Source of the DNA: Candidatus Phosphoribacter baldrii
GTDB lineage: Bacteria; Actinomycetota; Actinomycetes; Actinomycetales; Dermatophilaceae
NCBI GenBank assembly: GCA_016704565.1
Contig: JADIZV010000001.1
Location: forward strand, 992,001 to 1,056,000
Direction: 5' to 3'
DNA: 64,000 nucleotides
Part shown: in pieces, positions 63,863-64,000 of the stretch
Numbering within the stretch: position 1 is the stretch's first letter
Layout: each line of letters begins with the position of its first letter
Notes under the pieces: model-generated
Seen by the model: only the letters and a program-made list of their open reading frames with translations
Database searches by the model: none
Told to the model about the DNA's origin: nothing
Program-made: the position numbers and the translations under genes

Positions 63863-64000
63863 ATGACGGCGACGTGGACCCTGCACCCCGACCGGCTGCT
63901 CCCTGCGGAACCTTCGACGCGGGCCGTGGCCCGGCGCCTGTATGCCGCCGTCAAAGACTTGCCGATCATCTCGCCGCACGGCCACGTCCCGCCGGAGTGG
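63863..64000 (+). CDS. uxaC: Glucuronate isomerase, 5' part
   Basis: 46 codons run off the right edge. LPIISPHGHVPPEW carries the metal-binding HxH (H39, H41) typical of uronate isomerase (UxaC), which turns D-glucuronate into D-fructuronate. ATG 63863 follows GAAACCATCGAGGC; no strong ribosome site is seen. It is divergent from larA. Confidence 0.85.
   Translation, partial: MTATWTLHPDRLLPAEPSTRAVARRLYAAVKDLPIISPHGHVPPEW

Overview
The window is about 70% G+C. Reading frames are densely packed, GTG starts are common, and many neighbouring genes overlap by 4 bases. It looks like an actinobacterial chromosome. The evidence is a dnaK-grpE-dnaJ-hspR operon with HAIR-type operators, a mycothiol-type maleylpyruvate isomerase and several actinobacterial DUF families (DUF4235, DUF4190, DUF2853). 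A Micrococcales / Intrasporangiaceae-like host is my guess, not something the sequence proves. No rRNA, tRNA, CRISPR array or prophage was seen.

Layout. 0-9.5 kb: metabolic and regulatory genes, namely DUF4386/TetR with a strong palindromic operator, a FadH-type dienoyl-CoA reductase, nagA, a RlaP-like nucleotidyltransferase, a sigma factor coupled to ogt, and a YbaK deacylase. 9.6-16 kb: hutF, then a TPP-riboswitch-controlled thiamine ABC importer (thiB-thiP-thiQ). 16-26 kb: an aminotransferase, OsmC, a Gfo/Idh oxidoreductase, hydrolases, an MFS exporter, tandem repeats and an IS110 remnant. 26-31 kb: a divergent IclR regulator and a 3-hydroxybenzoate/gentisate catabolic operon. 31-43 kb: small regulators, a secreted protein with an internal duplication, MazEF- and Phd/VapC-type toxin-antitoxin pairs, and an ApbE / FMN-binding protein / ferric-reductase-like electron-transfer locus. 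43-50.5 kb: an accessory island of toxin-antitoxin modules and unknown genes, including a 286-bp duplicated vapC segment and a VapBC45-like operon with a third gene. 50.7-55.2 kb: the dnaK operon. 55.3-64 kb: an orphan histidine kinase coupled to larC, then a glucuronide locus.

The most interesting system is the right end. A beta-glucuronidase (uidA) is translationally coupled to larE and larB, which with larC make the nickel-pincer nucleotide (NPN) cofactor. A LacI regulator, a LarA-family racemase/epimerase with the nickel-pincer residues in place, and uxaC follow. Both divergent promoter regions carry the same GTTGCC repeats. This suggests that a nickel-pincer epimerase acts on a sugar acid in glucuronate breakdown, possibly mannonate/gluconate 2-epimerisation.

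The second notable feature is chromosome-wide. The 7-mer TATGCCG/CGGCATA occurs about 125 times by hand count, roughly 20-fold above composition expectation. It appears in both orientations, in genes and between them, and sometimes as inverted pairs that form terminator-like hairpins. This resembles uptake-sequence or other chromosome-scale motif biology; its role here is unknown.
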